A stretch of DNA of 64,000 nucleotides from positions 322,501 to 386,500 of the forward strand of contig JAGFBZ010000171.1 of the NCBI GenBank assembly GCA_018398805.1, in the 5' to 3' direction. Position 1 is the stretch's first letter, and every line of letters begins with the position of its first letter. Shown piece after piece: positions 21,541 through 55,100 of the stretch. The translations under genes were made by a program, and so were the position numbers. The DNA is from Hirundichthys speculiger (lineage: Eukaryota > Chordata > Actinopteri > Beloniformes > Exocoetidae). The notes beneath the pieces were generated by a model. The model saw nothing but the letters and a program-made list of their open reading frames with translations, was not told the origin of the DNA and made no database searches.

Positions 21541-21984
21541 GCTCGGGAATGTTTCAGATCATTTTATTGGTTTAACTTTATTTTCATTATAGCAATGGAA
21601 AAATAGAACCTTTTACAAACGTCTTCAATTCTCTGAAATCTTTTCAACAAGCAGAAACGTCGAGTGACCCGTTCCCAAACCAGGTGCAGCGGGAAACTAA
21701 AGTGAAGCAGCTCGCGGCGCTCGGCGGCGCGGCGGCGCCTCGAACCCTTCCTGTTTGGCACTCGCTCCTCAGCGCTGAGCTCTTACTCTGAAGGGGTGCT
21801 GCCGCTGGAGGCGGAGCCTCTGGAGGCGGAGCCGCTGGAGGCGCTTCGTTCGCCGCATCTCCTTCGCCGGTTTTTCTTTTTTTTTATCGTTTTTTTTTTT
21901 TTTTTTTTTTAGTGCTCAGAAGAAGAAAATAAGAGCAACAAAAATCTAAAGTTTTCCACAGAAGAAGTCCACAAAGTCGCTCGC

Positions 21985-22372
21985 TCAGATTCCACAAAAG
22001 TCCGTTTTCCCCTCCTCCCCCCCTCCCCCACTGCTGGGGGGCGGCGGCGGGTCGGTGACGTCATCGTGATGTCGCAGGAGGGCCGAGCTGCACGGCGAGA
22101 GATCGTAGGAGGAGGAGGAGGGGGAGGAGGTTTTGGGGGGGGGGTCAGAGTCCAGTCCACAGGCAGTCCGGGGGGGGGCAGAGGGGGGAGGGGGGGCCTG
22201 CTGAACTGAAGGTGGTGTGATGTCATCATCTCGCGCTCACACAGACACTCATCTCACTTCACTTCCGGCGCCGCGGACGCAGAAGAAGAGTTTCATCCCA
22301 GACGGCCGTCGGTCCTCAAAGTTCACTCACGTCAGTCATCTGTCCGTTACCGACGGCAACCATCTGCAACAG
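21985..22372. promoter_or_regulatory. GC-rich island with CRE and ETS-type motifs, identity unclear
   Basis: CpG-rich block containing TGACGTCA (about 22057) and CACTTCCGGCGCC (about 22258, ETS/GABP-like). On the plus strand it ends CAG|GTAAGAG at 22372, a strong donor. On the minus strand, 22363-22331 is bounded by TGTTGCAG and GTGAGTG and reads MVAVGNGQMTD, which could join in phase to an open frame 22200-21985. I do not recognise either reading. It could be a promoter with a first exon or structured UTR sequence. Confidence 0.3.
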
Positions 22373-22461
22373 GTAAGAGATCGGTCACTTCCTGTTCACG
22401 CCAGAGACTCCGCCCAGCCAAGCCACACCCATCCAGATTTGTTTTTAAAAAAAGTTACAAC

Positions 22462-22997
22462 AGTAAAAATATGGAGCCTCGTTTGGGTCATAATTCAATT
22501 AATAAATGAATCTAATTATTATGTAATATTTACATTATTATTATAATGGACTTTGTTTTTCATAAGAATGATTGTGTGTCAATCACAGCAGAGAGGGCGG
22601 AGCCATTTATGTGATTGGCTGCTCTTTCATTCAGGCATAAGCAACGGTAACATTCTCATTTCAAAAACCTCGTCAAATCAGGTCAAAATAGTATCGGTTA
22701 ATAAATTATTTTAATTAGTCGATGTCGGAGCGTAGAATGGAGACGGATCAGCCAATGAGCATGCAGGTCAACCACTGGCCCCGCCCACTGGCAAAATGTC
22801 ATTATTATGTAAAAGCTCATTCTTATGAATAAATAAATTATGCATTAAACTAAGATTAAACAATAATAAAAATTTATTTCATAATAATTACATTTTTTTC
22901 ATAATAATGGGAAACATTTATAAAAATAAACATGTATTTCATAATAATAGACTCATTTATTTATTGAATTATGACCCAAACGGGGCTCCACATTAAA
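22462..22997. mobile_element. foldback (inverted-repeat) element, MITE-like
   Basis: Outer arms of about 55 bp at about 22467-22521 and 22940-22995 are reverse complements with few mismatches (GTTTGGGTCATAATTCAAT against ATTGAATTATGACCCAAAC). An inner pair, CATAAGAAT (22561) and ATTCTTATG (22820), also matches. The total is about 535 bp with no coding capacity. No clear target-site duplication was seen, so the superfamily is unassigned. Confidence 0.65.
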
Positions 22998-23055
22998 AAA
23001 TGTCCCAACTGTTAAAACTGTTGGTGGTTCAGACTGGATCCACATGGGTCCAGAT

Positions 23056-23688
23056 CAGTTCTGGTTCTGGCACCAGTTCTGGTTCTGGCACCGGTTCTGG
23101 TTCACCATTCTGGCTGGTTTCTGTTCGCACCAGTTCTGGTCTGGTTCTGACAGTTTCTGGACCGGTTCTGGCACCAGTTCTGGTTCTGGCACCAGTCTGG
23201 TTCTGGCACCAGTTCTGGTTCTGGATCCAGTTCTGGTTCTGGCACCAGTTCTGGCACCAGTTCTGGTTCTGGTTCTGGCACCAGTTCTAGTTCTGGCACC
23301 AGTTCTGGTTCTGGCACCGGTTCTGGCACCAGTTCTGGTTCTGGCACCAGTTCTGGTTCTGGCACCAGTTCTGGTTCTGGATCCAGTTCTGGTTCTGGCA
23401 CCAGTTCTGGTTCTGGCACCAGTTCTGGTTCTGGCACCAGTTCTGGTTCTGGCACCAGTTCTGGTTCTGGCACCAGTTCTGGTTCTGGCACCAGTTCTGG
23501 TTCTGGCACCACTGGTTCTGGTTCTGGCACCAGTTCTGGTTCTGGCACCAGTTCTGGCACCAGTTCTGGTTCTGGCACCAGTTCTGGCACCAGCTCTGGT
23601 TCTGGAACCGGTTCTGGGTCTGGCACCAGTTCGGGTTCTGGCACCAGTTCTGGTTCTGGCACCAGTTCTGGTTCTGGTTCTGTTCGGG
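23056..23688. repeat. minisatellite, 18-bp unit, in the kpnb1 3' UTR
   Basis: About 35 copies of an 18-bp unit TTCTGGTTCTGGCACCAG with shortened TTCTGGCACCAG units. It starts within a few nucleotides of the kpnb1 stop codon, so if the UTR call is right it is transcribed as the first 0.63 kb of the 3' UTR. Confidence 0.93.
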
Positions 23689-23690
23689 TC

Positions 23691-45863
<22,173 letters not shown>

Positions 45864-46254
45864 CCTGCTCGCTCGGACAGGTTCCGTTGCCGCGCAGCGC
45901 CCACAGCGGATTACTTTTCTTCCACGGAGCTCCGGTCGGTGGCGGCCGCCAGGGAGGGGGGTGGGGGTTCAGGGCGCGGTTAAGGAAGAAGCGGAGGGAG
46001 GGGGGGTCGCTCGGTCGGTCGCTCCCCGGTTCTCGCTCGGCGTCTGCTGCCTCGGATGGCGCGGGAATCGGTAACGGCCGCAGTGCACGAGGACGTCTGG
46101 AAGTTTCACCGCCGCACGTTCACATCCTGTGTTGTCGCGAGGGAAAGGACCGCGCGCTGCTCTCACGCGGAAGGATATCACGCACTGACGCAAGTGGGGC
46201 GACGTGGTGGCTTCACGTCGTTCCGACCGTTTAAAGCGCTGCAGTTCATCTGAC
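45864..46254 (-). promoter_or_regulatory. kpnb1: kpnb1 promoter / 5' UTR region, CpG-rich
   Basis: CpG-rich DNA directly upstream of the kpnb1 ATG, turning AT-rich beyond 46255. No TATA box was identified, as is usual for housekeeping promoters. Plus-strand frames here (for example from 46056) have no recognisable domain. Confidence 0.55.
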
Positions 46255-47769
46255 AACTAATAACTGTTTTGCGGGTTTTTGTGACATTTACTACGATTTA
46301 AATTGACCACGTAAAAACTGTAACACACGTGGATGTAAAACAACTGAGAAATTAAACTTTTTATCCCACATTAAACCCAAACTTTAAAAAAAAAAGTGTG
46401 AAGGTGACAGAACCGCAGGGGTTCAGTTGGAGACTACGCTTATTTATAGTGAGCTGTGAAGTATTCTGAAATAAAAAGATAATAAAAATGTCGTCCTATG
46501 ACGACGTCAAAGAGTTAAATGTGGCGAAGTTTGGGGCCCAAGTTTGACACGTAACTGAAAATTACAAAGTGACAGTGAATGCAACAGGACACTCCCATCG
46601 GTCTTCTGATGCGCAGCCCCGTTCGCTCCCGTTCGGTCAACGCATGCGCAGAAGTGAACGCCCTTTTTTCTTTTAAAACTTTTTTTTTTTTCCACCATAA
46701 TGTTGTCTTGAAAAAACTAAGTGTCCACGCGTTGATTTGAGTTCGAACAGACTAAAGTTGGAGATCTTAACTGTCTGCTTCTTCACATTATGACATATGA
46801 TCCAACATTGTTTCAATAAATCTAACATTTATACTTTGGGCACAACTTTTAGACATTTTGATTAAAATTAATAATGATTTGGAAGATTTAAACATCATGG
46901 GGGAAAGGGCGTCATAATCAGGAAATTCACCGCTGACATCGCTGTATTTTAGAAAAATAAAAGTATTAAATATAAAGCAGCTCCATTAAAATAGAAACAC
47001 TAGTTTGTAAGAGCAATACAGTTCTATTTTATATTTATGAAAAGTTGAGGAATCAGTTTTTCTAGCAGTTTCCTGCTTTAATAAAGTCCAGAGTTTTAAT
47101 TTGCACATTTACCTTCTTTCTTCCCCCATAACAGAGTCAAACTGTTGTTAATGGTGAACTTCTAAATTTATTAAGCCAGAATTTCTAATTCAGTTTTGGG
47201 AAATTTATGGTTTTTAAAAATATCAGTTCAATCTTTTATTTGAAAATTTCAATTTTTTTTAAAGTCTCATTAATGTTGGACTTTCTGCAGCCACAAATCT
47301 GAATGTTTTTCATAAATTCATGTTTGCTTCTTTATTTTAACATCTACTTGAATTTGAACGATTAATTTCACTTTTTTCTTCTGTTCCTGAATATTTGAGT
47401 TGATTCTAAATGTAGTTTTATTCTGAAAGTTACATTTTTGAATTGTTTTGAATGAATTTAGAATTTAAGTTTGCTCTTGTGGATTTGTTGGTTTATAAAA
47501 TCAGTAATTCAGACTTTTTTCTCTTCAAACTTTCAACTTTATAAAAGTCTGAAGTTTTGAGTTTGTAAAGTCATTTCTGAAATCACATTCTGGAAGGTTT
47601 TTTTCTTCATTTAATTCACTAAAATTGCAGGAAAAGTCCGTTTTTTTACTTTTGTAAATCCGTCATCTTTGCTTCTGCAACTTTTCCTCCTAAATTTCCG
47701 TCTTTTTTAAGCCTGAATGTGTTTCATCGCGTCGTTTCTCAGGATCTGAAGCCACAGACACACAGACGC
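46255..47769. other. AT-rich intergenic spacer
   Basis: No gene recognised. A GCATGCGCAGAAG motif (NRF1-like core GCATGCGC) lies at about 46641, isolated in AT-rich DNA. Confidence 0.6.
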
Positions 47770-48545
47770 GTAAAAACAAAGCCGTCGCTTCTTTATTCGT
47801 CGTTGGACAGTAGTCACTCGTACATAGCTGCCTTGAGTTGGTCTTTTTGTCTCTTTTCACCGTTTGTTCCAACTTCTTCCTCAGTTTCCATCAACAGTCA
47901 TGAACAAAGTAGAAAAACGAACCAAACACAAAGAAAATAAACGGGAGAAATGCCCCTTTACACAACAAAAACCACATTTGGCCGAAGGTGAGGAAGAGGA
48001 GGGTGAAGAGGCGGATCCAGTGCATCTTTAAAACGTCCAGAGCAGGACAGATATGTCTGGCCTCTGATTGGATAAGAGCTTTCAGGAGTGTCGTCCAATC
48101 AGGTTTGTTCTGCTGGGAGGAGCCAGCAGGGCGGCGCTGCGACACGCAGCCGCAGAGGAAACTACAAATAAAAACCAGTCGTCCGCTGCAGTTTTTGGCA
48201 CAACGAGGCGTCGCACCGCGACATTCATTCACACCGGACAGCAGGCCCCGCCCCCGGCCCCGCCCCCGATAAAACCGCACACGGCTCCCACGTTTATAAC
48301 AAAAAAAAAAAAAAAAAATTACAATTAAAAAAAAATTAAACAAGAAGCAGCAAATCAGAAACAAGTCGCTCAAACGTCCCCACGTTTCACCGGAGAAACC
48401 GCCGGAACGAACGCACGACCGCAGGAGCTCGGCCGTTCGATACCTGTGATGTCATCGTCTGGATTTATGATGTCACAACTGGAGAGTTTCTGCAGCAGAA
48501 CCACACAAAGATCCTGAACCGAGTCTGTGCTCTCGGTCCGACCAT
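47770..48545. other. GC-mixed block with CCAAT and GC boxes, downstream of fbxl19
   Basis: Contains TGATTGGATAAG and GTCCAATCAGG (inverted CCAAT boxes, about 48066-48102) and CCCCGCCCCCGGCCCCGCCC (about 48246). A minus-strand AATAAA at 47797-47792 could be a distal polyadenylation site. It could be the end of a long fbxl19 3' UTR or an independent promoter; the sequence does not decide. Confidence 0.3.
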
Positions 48546-48569
48546 GACAGTCCAGCCCGTTCTGGATTC

Positions 48570-49485
48570 AGGCCACACGGATGTAGAGGGGCCCCCCTGG
48601 GTCCCCAGGAACCCCCAAGAGTCCCCAGGATCCCCCCAGGTCCCCCCAGGAACCCCCAGGAGCTCCCAGGTCCCCCAGGATCCCCCAGGAGTCCCCAGGT
48701 CCCCCCAGGAGTCCCCAGAATCCCCCAGGAGCCCCCAAGAGTCCCCAGGATCCCCCCTGGGTCCCCAGGAACCCCCAGGAGTCCCCAGGATCCCCTCAGG
48801 AGTCCCCAGGATCCCCTCAGGAGTCCCCAGGATCCCCTCAGGAGTCCCCCAGGATCCCCTCAGGAGTCCCCAGGATCCCTCAGGGTCCCCCAGGAGTCCC
48901 CAGGATCCCCCAGGAGTCCCCAGGATCCCCCAGGAGTCCCCAGGATCCCCCAGGTCCCCCCAGGAGTGCCCAGGATCCCCTCAGGAGTCTCCAGGATCCC
49001 CCAGGAGTCCCCAGGATCTCCCAGGTCCCCCCAGGAGTCCCCAGGATCCCCTCAGAAGTCTCCAGGATCCCCCAGGATCCCCTCAGGAGTCCCCATGATC
49101 CCCCAGGAGTCCCCAGGATCCCCTCAGGAGTCCCCAGGATCCCCCAGGAGTCCCCCAGGATCCCCTCAGGAGTCCCCAGGATCCCCCAGGTCCCCCCAGG
49201 AGTCCCCAGGATCCCCTCAGGAGTCCCCAGGATCCCCCAGGTCCCCCCAGGATTCCCTCAGGAGTCCCCAGGATCTCCCAGGTCCCCCCAGGATTCCCTC
49301 AGGAGTCCCCAGGATCTCCCAGGTCCCCCCAGGAGTCCCCAGGATCCCCAAAGGAGTCCCCAGGATCCCCCAGGAGTCCCCAGGATCCCCTCAGGAGTCC
49401 CCAGGATCCCCCCAGGAGTCCCCAGGATCCCCCCAGGAGTCCCCAGGATCCCCTCAGGAGTCCCCAGGACCTGGGGGACCTGTTC
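48570..49485. repeat. minisatellite, GGAGTCCCCAGGATCCCC-like unit
   Basis: 0.9 kb of 15-21-bp units of AGTCCCCAGGATCCCCTCAGG. The plus-strand Pro/Ser/Gln-rich frames (184 and 178 codons) come from the repeat. Confidence 0.95.
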
Positions 49486-50549
49486 TTCTCCTGAACATTT
49501 AAGGACTTCCTGAAGAAGGACTCTGAGGGGTCCGGTTCTGGTCTGGACCAGGACTCCTGGTTCTGGTCTGGATGAAGTTTATTTCTAGTCAGGAAATTGT
49601 TTATGAAAAAATGTTTTTTATCTAAAAGTCTTTTTTTCTTTAAAAAATTATTAAATTACTGATGAAGTTTGTCATTAATTTATGAAGGAAAACATTTTAA
49701 CTTGAAAATTTGAAGCCAAAATTCAAATGTTTCTGGAAAATTTCTAGTTTTTAAAAAATAAATTTCAGTTTTTGTCAGAAAATTAGTGATTGTTTGAATT
49801 AAATTTATGTCAAACTCGTCAGGATCTAAAACATTTCTGTCAGAATTTAAGTTTTTTTTTTAATTGCAAAGTTTCTTTAAAAAAAAAGCAGTTTTTTTTC
49901 CAGAAATTCCAAGTTTTTACTAAATTAACAAGTTTGCAAAGACAAAACAATATTCTTACAAATTTTTAATTTAAAATCTTTTTGGAGGATTTTTATTTGT
50001 GAATTTGAGTTTATTAAATCTGATTTTTTAGGATGTTTTAATCCAGATGTTTTTAAATCAAACTCAGTTTTAGTTCATAAATCTGAACTTTTATTTCTTT
50101 GACGTTTGTTTTAATTATTGGTTTTAAAGTCTAAAATTAGATGTTTTTAAATGATTTTTAATAAAGTCAGTTGTCATATTTGTTGGTTTATAAACTCAGA
50201 AGTTTATTAAACTATTTTCTAACACGATAAAATCAGTTTCTGGGTTTTTCCTGTAAATTTACGAGTTTTGAAAACTTTAAATTCAGAAACGTAATTTCAC
50301 GACTTATTTAAGTTTTCCAGGTTTAATGTAGAAACCTGCAGTTGTGACAATAAACCTGATCAATACTCACGAGCATCGACGACCAGCTGAGACCCAAACG
50401 CCGCCGCCGGGTCCAGACGTGGCGTCCGGTCCCGGACGTGGCGTTGGGGACGCGGCGGCGCCGCCGTGGACAGAGAGGACGAGCCGGGACGCATCAAGTG
50501 CAGCGAATAAATTAAAGTCAACAAAAATACTCCTGAGAAAAAGGCATCG
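49486..50549. other. AT-rich spacer with GC-rich patch
   Basis: AT-rich and without exons, except for a GC-rich patch at 50395-50480 that has no recognisable product. Confidence 0.5.
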
Positions 50550-50720
50550 ATCAGCCTGATCAATCAGCCTGATCAATCAGCCTGATCACAGCAGATCCAT
50601 CAGCCTGATCACAGCTGATCAATCAGCCTGATCACAGCTGATCACAGCTGATCCATCAGCCTGATCACAGCTGATCAATCAGCCTGATCACAGCTGATCA
50701 ATCAGCCTGATCACAGCTGA
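50550..50720. repeat. CAGCCTGATCACAGCTGATCAAT array
   Basis: About eight irregular units built from CAGCCTGATCA and CAGCTGATCA; each contains the palindrome TGATCA. Confidence 0.9.
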
Positions 50721-51071
50721 ACGATCAGAAATCAAAGGGGACGATGGAGGCTCAGTTTCAAACACACGGAGGGAGGTCACCTGACCAAAGGTCACCTGCA
50801 GACAGGATTCAAACACCTGGAGGAGGTTATTGATCGATCAGTAGCAGAAGCAGCAGCTGATTGACAGTCGATCGATAACTCCTCCCTCGTCTCTGGACGG
50901 TCTGATTGATCCGCTGATCGGCAGCTGTTCTATTCATTTGATTACTGATTGATTGGTGACTTTAAGGTCAGAAGAACCGGATCAATAACAGAACTTCTCT
51001 GGTCACCACAGCCGTCTGAGTAAACTTTATCTGAATCAACGGGGGACAAAACCGAACCTCAGGTCCATCGG

Positions 51072-51275
51072 ATCGATCAGAACCAGGAGTCCGTCCCGGC
51101 GCTGATCGATCAGAACCAGGAGTCCGTCCCGGCGCTGATCGATCAGAACCAGGAGTCCGTCCCGGCGCTGATCGATCAGAACCAGGAGTCCGTCCCGGCG
51201 CTGATCGATCAGAACCAGGAGTCCGTCCCGGCGCTGATCGATCAGAACCAGGAGTCCGTCCCGGCGCTGATCGAT
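51072..51275. repeat. minisatellite, six near-perfect 33-bp units
   Basis: Six copies of a 33-bp unit with core AACCAGGAGTCCGTCCCGGC joined by GCTGATCGATCAG. The copies are identical by eye, which suggests recent expansion. Confidence 0.95.
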
Positions 51276-51332
51276 TGATCGGACAGAAGCCTGAAGGTGC
51301 TTCTGTTCTGAAGCTGCAGGTGGACGTCTGGA

Positions 51333-51535
51333 GAGATGAGGAGATAAGGGAAGGAGATGAGGAGATTAGGGAAGGAGATGAGGAGATAAGGGAAGGAGAT
51401 GAGGAGATAAGGGAAGGAGATGAGGAGATAAGTGAAGGAGATGAGGAGATAAGGGAAGGAGATGAGGAGATAAGGGAAGGAGGTGAGGAGATAAGGGAAG
51501 GAGATAAGGGAAGGAGATGAGGAGATAAGGGAAGG
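51333..51535. repeat. minisatellite, 21-bp unit GAGGAGATAAGGGAAGGAGAT
   Basis: About nine copies of a 21-bp purine unit, GAGATAAGGGAAGGAGATGA (first 20 bases). The plus frame with GDEEIRE repeats is a by-product. Confidence 0.93.
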
Positions 51536-51639
51536 AGTGTCTGGAGGTCATTTACAGTAAACTACAGATATTTACAGAACAAATATTTACAAGCTCAGAG
51601 TTTCTATGTTTGACCGTCACCAACAGATTCTTCCTCAGT

Positions 51640-51842
51640 CCCTCCTCCAATCACACCAGGGGGCGTGGCCAGCTCACAGCTCCTCCTCCAATCACACAGG
51701 GGGTGTGGCCAGCTCACAGCTCCTCCTCCAATCACATGAGAGGGTGTGGCCCAGCTCACAGCTCCTCCCCCAATCACATGAGAGGGTGTGGCCCAGCTCC
51801 TCCCCCAGTCACCAGAGGGGGTGTGGCCAGCTCAGAGCTCCT
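51640..51842. repeat. about 40-bp direct repeat just downstream of fbxl19
   Basis: Five imperfect copies of a unit containing CTCCTCCAATCACA and GTGTGGCCAGCTCACAGC. It may be within the fbxl19 3' UTR. Confidence 0.88.
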
Positions 51843-51892
51843 CCCTCTTGCCCAGCACTAGCGTCAGGAGGGCGGAGGCGGGGCTTGTTCCA

Positions 51893-51898
51893 TTTATT
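51893..51898 (-). terminator. fbxl19: candidate polyadenylation signal of fbxl19
   Basis: AATAAA on the minus strand begins two nucleotides after the fbxl19 TAA stop. If it is used, the 3' UTR would be only tens of nucleotides long. A more distal signal at 47797-47792 is an alternative. Confidence 0.3.
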
Positions 51899-51899
51899 C

Positions 51900-52150
51900 T
51901 TAGCTGTTCTTCAGCAGTGTTCTGTCGTCGGCGGGGCAGGAGGAGGAGGGGGCGGAGCCTGTCGTGGAGGAGGCGGAGGAGGGGGCGGAGCCAGCAGCGA
52001 CAGTGGAGGAGGAGGAGGAGGAGGAGGGCGGGAAGGACAGCAGCTGTCCCGTCTCCGAGGACAGCAGCGAGCAGCAGCGAAGGTCGGCCGTCTGCAGCGA
52101 CGAGCAGCGCCGGAGCAGCGGGATGCTCTGCTCCGTCACCTTCACGCAAC
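51900..52150 (-). CDS. fbxl19: fbxl19 last coding exon with stop
   Basis: 251 nt from acceptor [36 protein letters not shown], then a Ser/Ala-rich stretch and DDRTLLKNS followed by TAA (51902-51900). Confidence 0.93.
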
Positions 52151-55100
52151 CTGGACACAGACACCGTTACAGCGTTACCACGGCAACCACGTCACAGACA
52201 CCGTTACAGCGTTACCACGGCAACCACATCACAGACAGGAAGTCACAGAACGTTTAAACACCAGTAAATCACGGAACAAACCCCCGATCACGCTAACCTC
52301 TAACGCCCTGAATCATGTGACGCACTGATGCATGATGGGACACCAGCTCAGGTGTGTCGTACCTGCCAGGTTGATGTAGGTGAGGCTCTCCCTGAGGGGG
52401 GACTGGGGGGAGGTGAGCGTGTGCACCGTCTGGTCGCTGATGTTGGCGCAGTGGCTCAGGTCCAGCCGGGTCAGGTGGGGGACGCAGCGCACCAGGAGGC
52501 GGGACGAGGAGTCGCTCAGGTCCAGACCCGCCAACCGCAGCTCCGCCATGTTCTGGAAACGCCCCGCCCTGCTCTCCCCGTGAGCTGAGGGACCAATCAG
52601 AGCAGAGAGCTGTCGGAGCCTGTCGCCTGGGAAACGGGAGGAGGCCGTCGGCCCCGAGGGCGGAGTCTCACCTGTCCTGGTGTCAGGGGGCGGGGCCAGC
52701 AGCTCTCTCAGGTGAGAGTCTTTGAGGTCCTCGACTCTGCTGAGGTCCAGCAGCTTCAGACAGGGACAGACGGCCTGACACAGAGCCGAGACCGCCGGCC
52801 ATGGACACCCGGAGACATTCAGCTCCAGCAGACCTGGGGGACGAGACGGACACGTCAGAGACAGACGTCAACAGAGACATCAGAGACGGAGGCGGACATG
52901 TCAACAGAGACGGACACGTCAGAGACGGACATGTCGACGGAGACGTCAGAGACAGAGACGGACACGTCAGAGACAGACATCAACAGAGACGGACATGTCA
53001 ACAGAGACGGAGACGGACACGTCAGAGACGGACACGTCAGAGACAGAGACGGACATGTCAGAGACGGACATGTCAACAGAGACGGACACGTCAGAGACGG
53101 ACATGTCAACAGAGACGGAGACAGACACGTCAGAGACAGACATCAACAGAGACGGACATGTCAACAGAGACGGAGACGGACACGTCAGAGACGGACACGT
53201 CAGAGACAGACGTCAACAGAGACGGAGACCTCAGAGACGGAGACGGACATGTCAACAGAGACGGAGACAGACACGTCAGAGAGGGAGACATCAGAGACGG
53301 AGACGGACACGTCAGAGACAGACGTCAACAGAGACGGAGACATCAGAGACGGACATGTCAACAGAGACGGAGACGGACACATCAGAGACGGAGACATCAG
53401 AGATGGAGACGGACACGTCAGAGACGGAGACGGACACGTCAGAGACAGAGACGGACACGTCAGAGACAGAGACGAACACGTCAGAGACAGAGATGGACAC
53501 GTCAGAGACAGACACGTCAACAGAGATGGAGACGGACACGTCAGAGACGGAGTCATCAGAGACGGACATGTCAACAGAGACGGAGACATCAGAGACGGAG
53601 ACGGACATGTCAACAGAGACGGACACAGTGATGGAGACATCAACAGAGACGGAGACATCAACAGAGACGTCAGAGACATAAAGAGAGATGGACACATCAG
53701 AGACGGACACGTCAACAGAGATGGAGACGGACACGTCAGAGACAGAGACGTCAGAGAAAGACGCCAACAGAGACGTCAGAAGGACACGTCAGAGACGGAG
53801 ACATCAGAGACGGAGACAGACACGTCAGAGACAGAGACGGACACGTCAGAGACAGACACGTCAACAGAGACGGAGACATCAGAGACGGACACGTCAACAG
53901 AGACGGAGACAGACACATCAGAGACGGACACATCAACAGAGACGGAGACGGACACGTCAGAGACAGACGTCAACAGAGACAGAGACGTCAGAGACGTAGA
54001 TGTCAACAGAGACGGCGACGTCAGAGACGGAGACGGACACGTCAGAGACAGAGACGTCAACAGAGACAGAGATGTCAGAGACATACACGTCAGAGACGGA
54101 GACGGACACGTCAGAGACAGACGTCAACAGAGACGGAGACATCAGAAGGACACGTAAACAGAGATGAGACAGAGACGGACACGCCAGAGACATAGATGGA
54201 CACGTCAACAGAGAAGTCGGAGACGTCAATAGAGACAGACACTTCAACAGAGACGGACACAGTGATGGAGACATCAACAGAGACGGAGACATTAACAGAG
54301 ACGTCAGAGACGTAAAGAGAGATGGACACATCAGAGACAGCAGACACGTCAACAGAGATGGAGACGGACACGTCAGAGACAGAGACGTCAGAGACAGACG
54401 CCAACAGAGACGTCAGAAGGACACGTCAACAGAGACGTAAACAGAGACGTCAGAGATGGACGTCATGGAAACACTGGTGAAAGAAGCTGCTGCTGAGCAG
54501 GACGGACGTGGAGCTGCGTCAGGACGACGTGGACACATGGTTCTGATGCAGTGGACGGAGGGAACGTGGACGGAGGGAACATGGACGGAGGGAACGTGGA
54601 CGGAGGGAACGTGGACGGAGGAACGTGGACGGAGGGAACGTGGACGGAGGGAACATGGACGGAGGGAACGTGGACGGAGGGAACGTGGACGGAGGGAACG
54701 TGGACGTCACCTGGTAAGCGGTTGATGAGCCACATGAGCTGCTTCTTGGAGATGGTGGTGTAGCCCAGGTTGAGGGACGCCGGCTGGCGCCGGATGATCC
54801 CGCTGAGCATCGGGGGGGTGATGGAGCGCTGGCGGCTCAGGTCGATCTGAGGCCACAACCGCTTGTCACAGCACCTGGAGGGAGGGAGGGGGGGGGGGGG
54901 GAGGAGCTTCAGCATCACGGTCCAACCAAAGACGTCACAACATCACTGATTCAAACCACGGTCAACCCCCCCCCCCCACTGACCAGCGGCTCCAGGTGCG
55001 ACACACCCTCATGCAGACGCAGAGCTCCCGTTGGCTCAGGTAGGTGAACACTCGCAGCCACACGTCTCTGGTCATGATGTGGGCGGAGCCACAGTCCAGC

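Larger units (their letters stand above)
21541..23690 (-). other. kpnb1: probable kpnb1 3' UTR and downstream region
   Basis: This follows the kpnb1 stop codon on the minus strand. Two AATAAA hexamers (plus-strand TTTATT at about 21563 and 21577), after a short AT-rich stretch, look like polyadenylation signals, giving a UTR of about 2.1 kb. It includes an 18-bp minisatellite, a foldback element and a GC-rich island. The extent is inferred; a separate small transcription unit at 21985-22372 is possible. Confidence 0.4.

Noticed and set aside
46056..46253. 65-codon plus-strand frame upstream of kpnb1
   Set aside because: Within the CpG-rich promoter, unrecognised sequence, no splice or polyadenylation context.
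52712..54157. 481-codon plus-strand frame rich in RDGHVRD repeats
   Set aside because: It lies within the fbxl19 intron array, antisense, with no unique domain.
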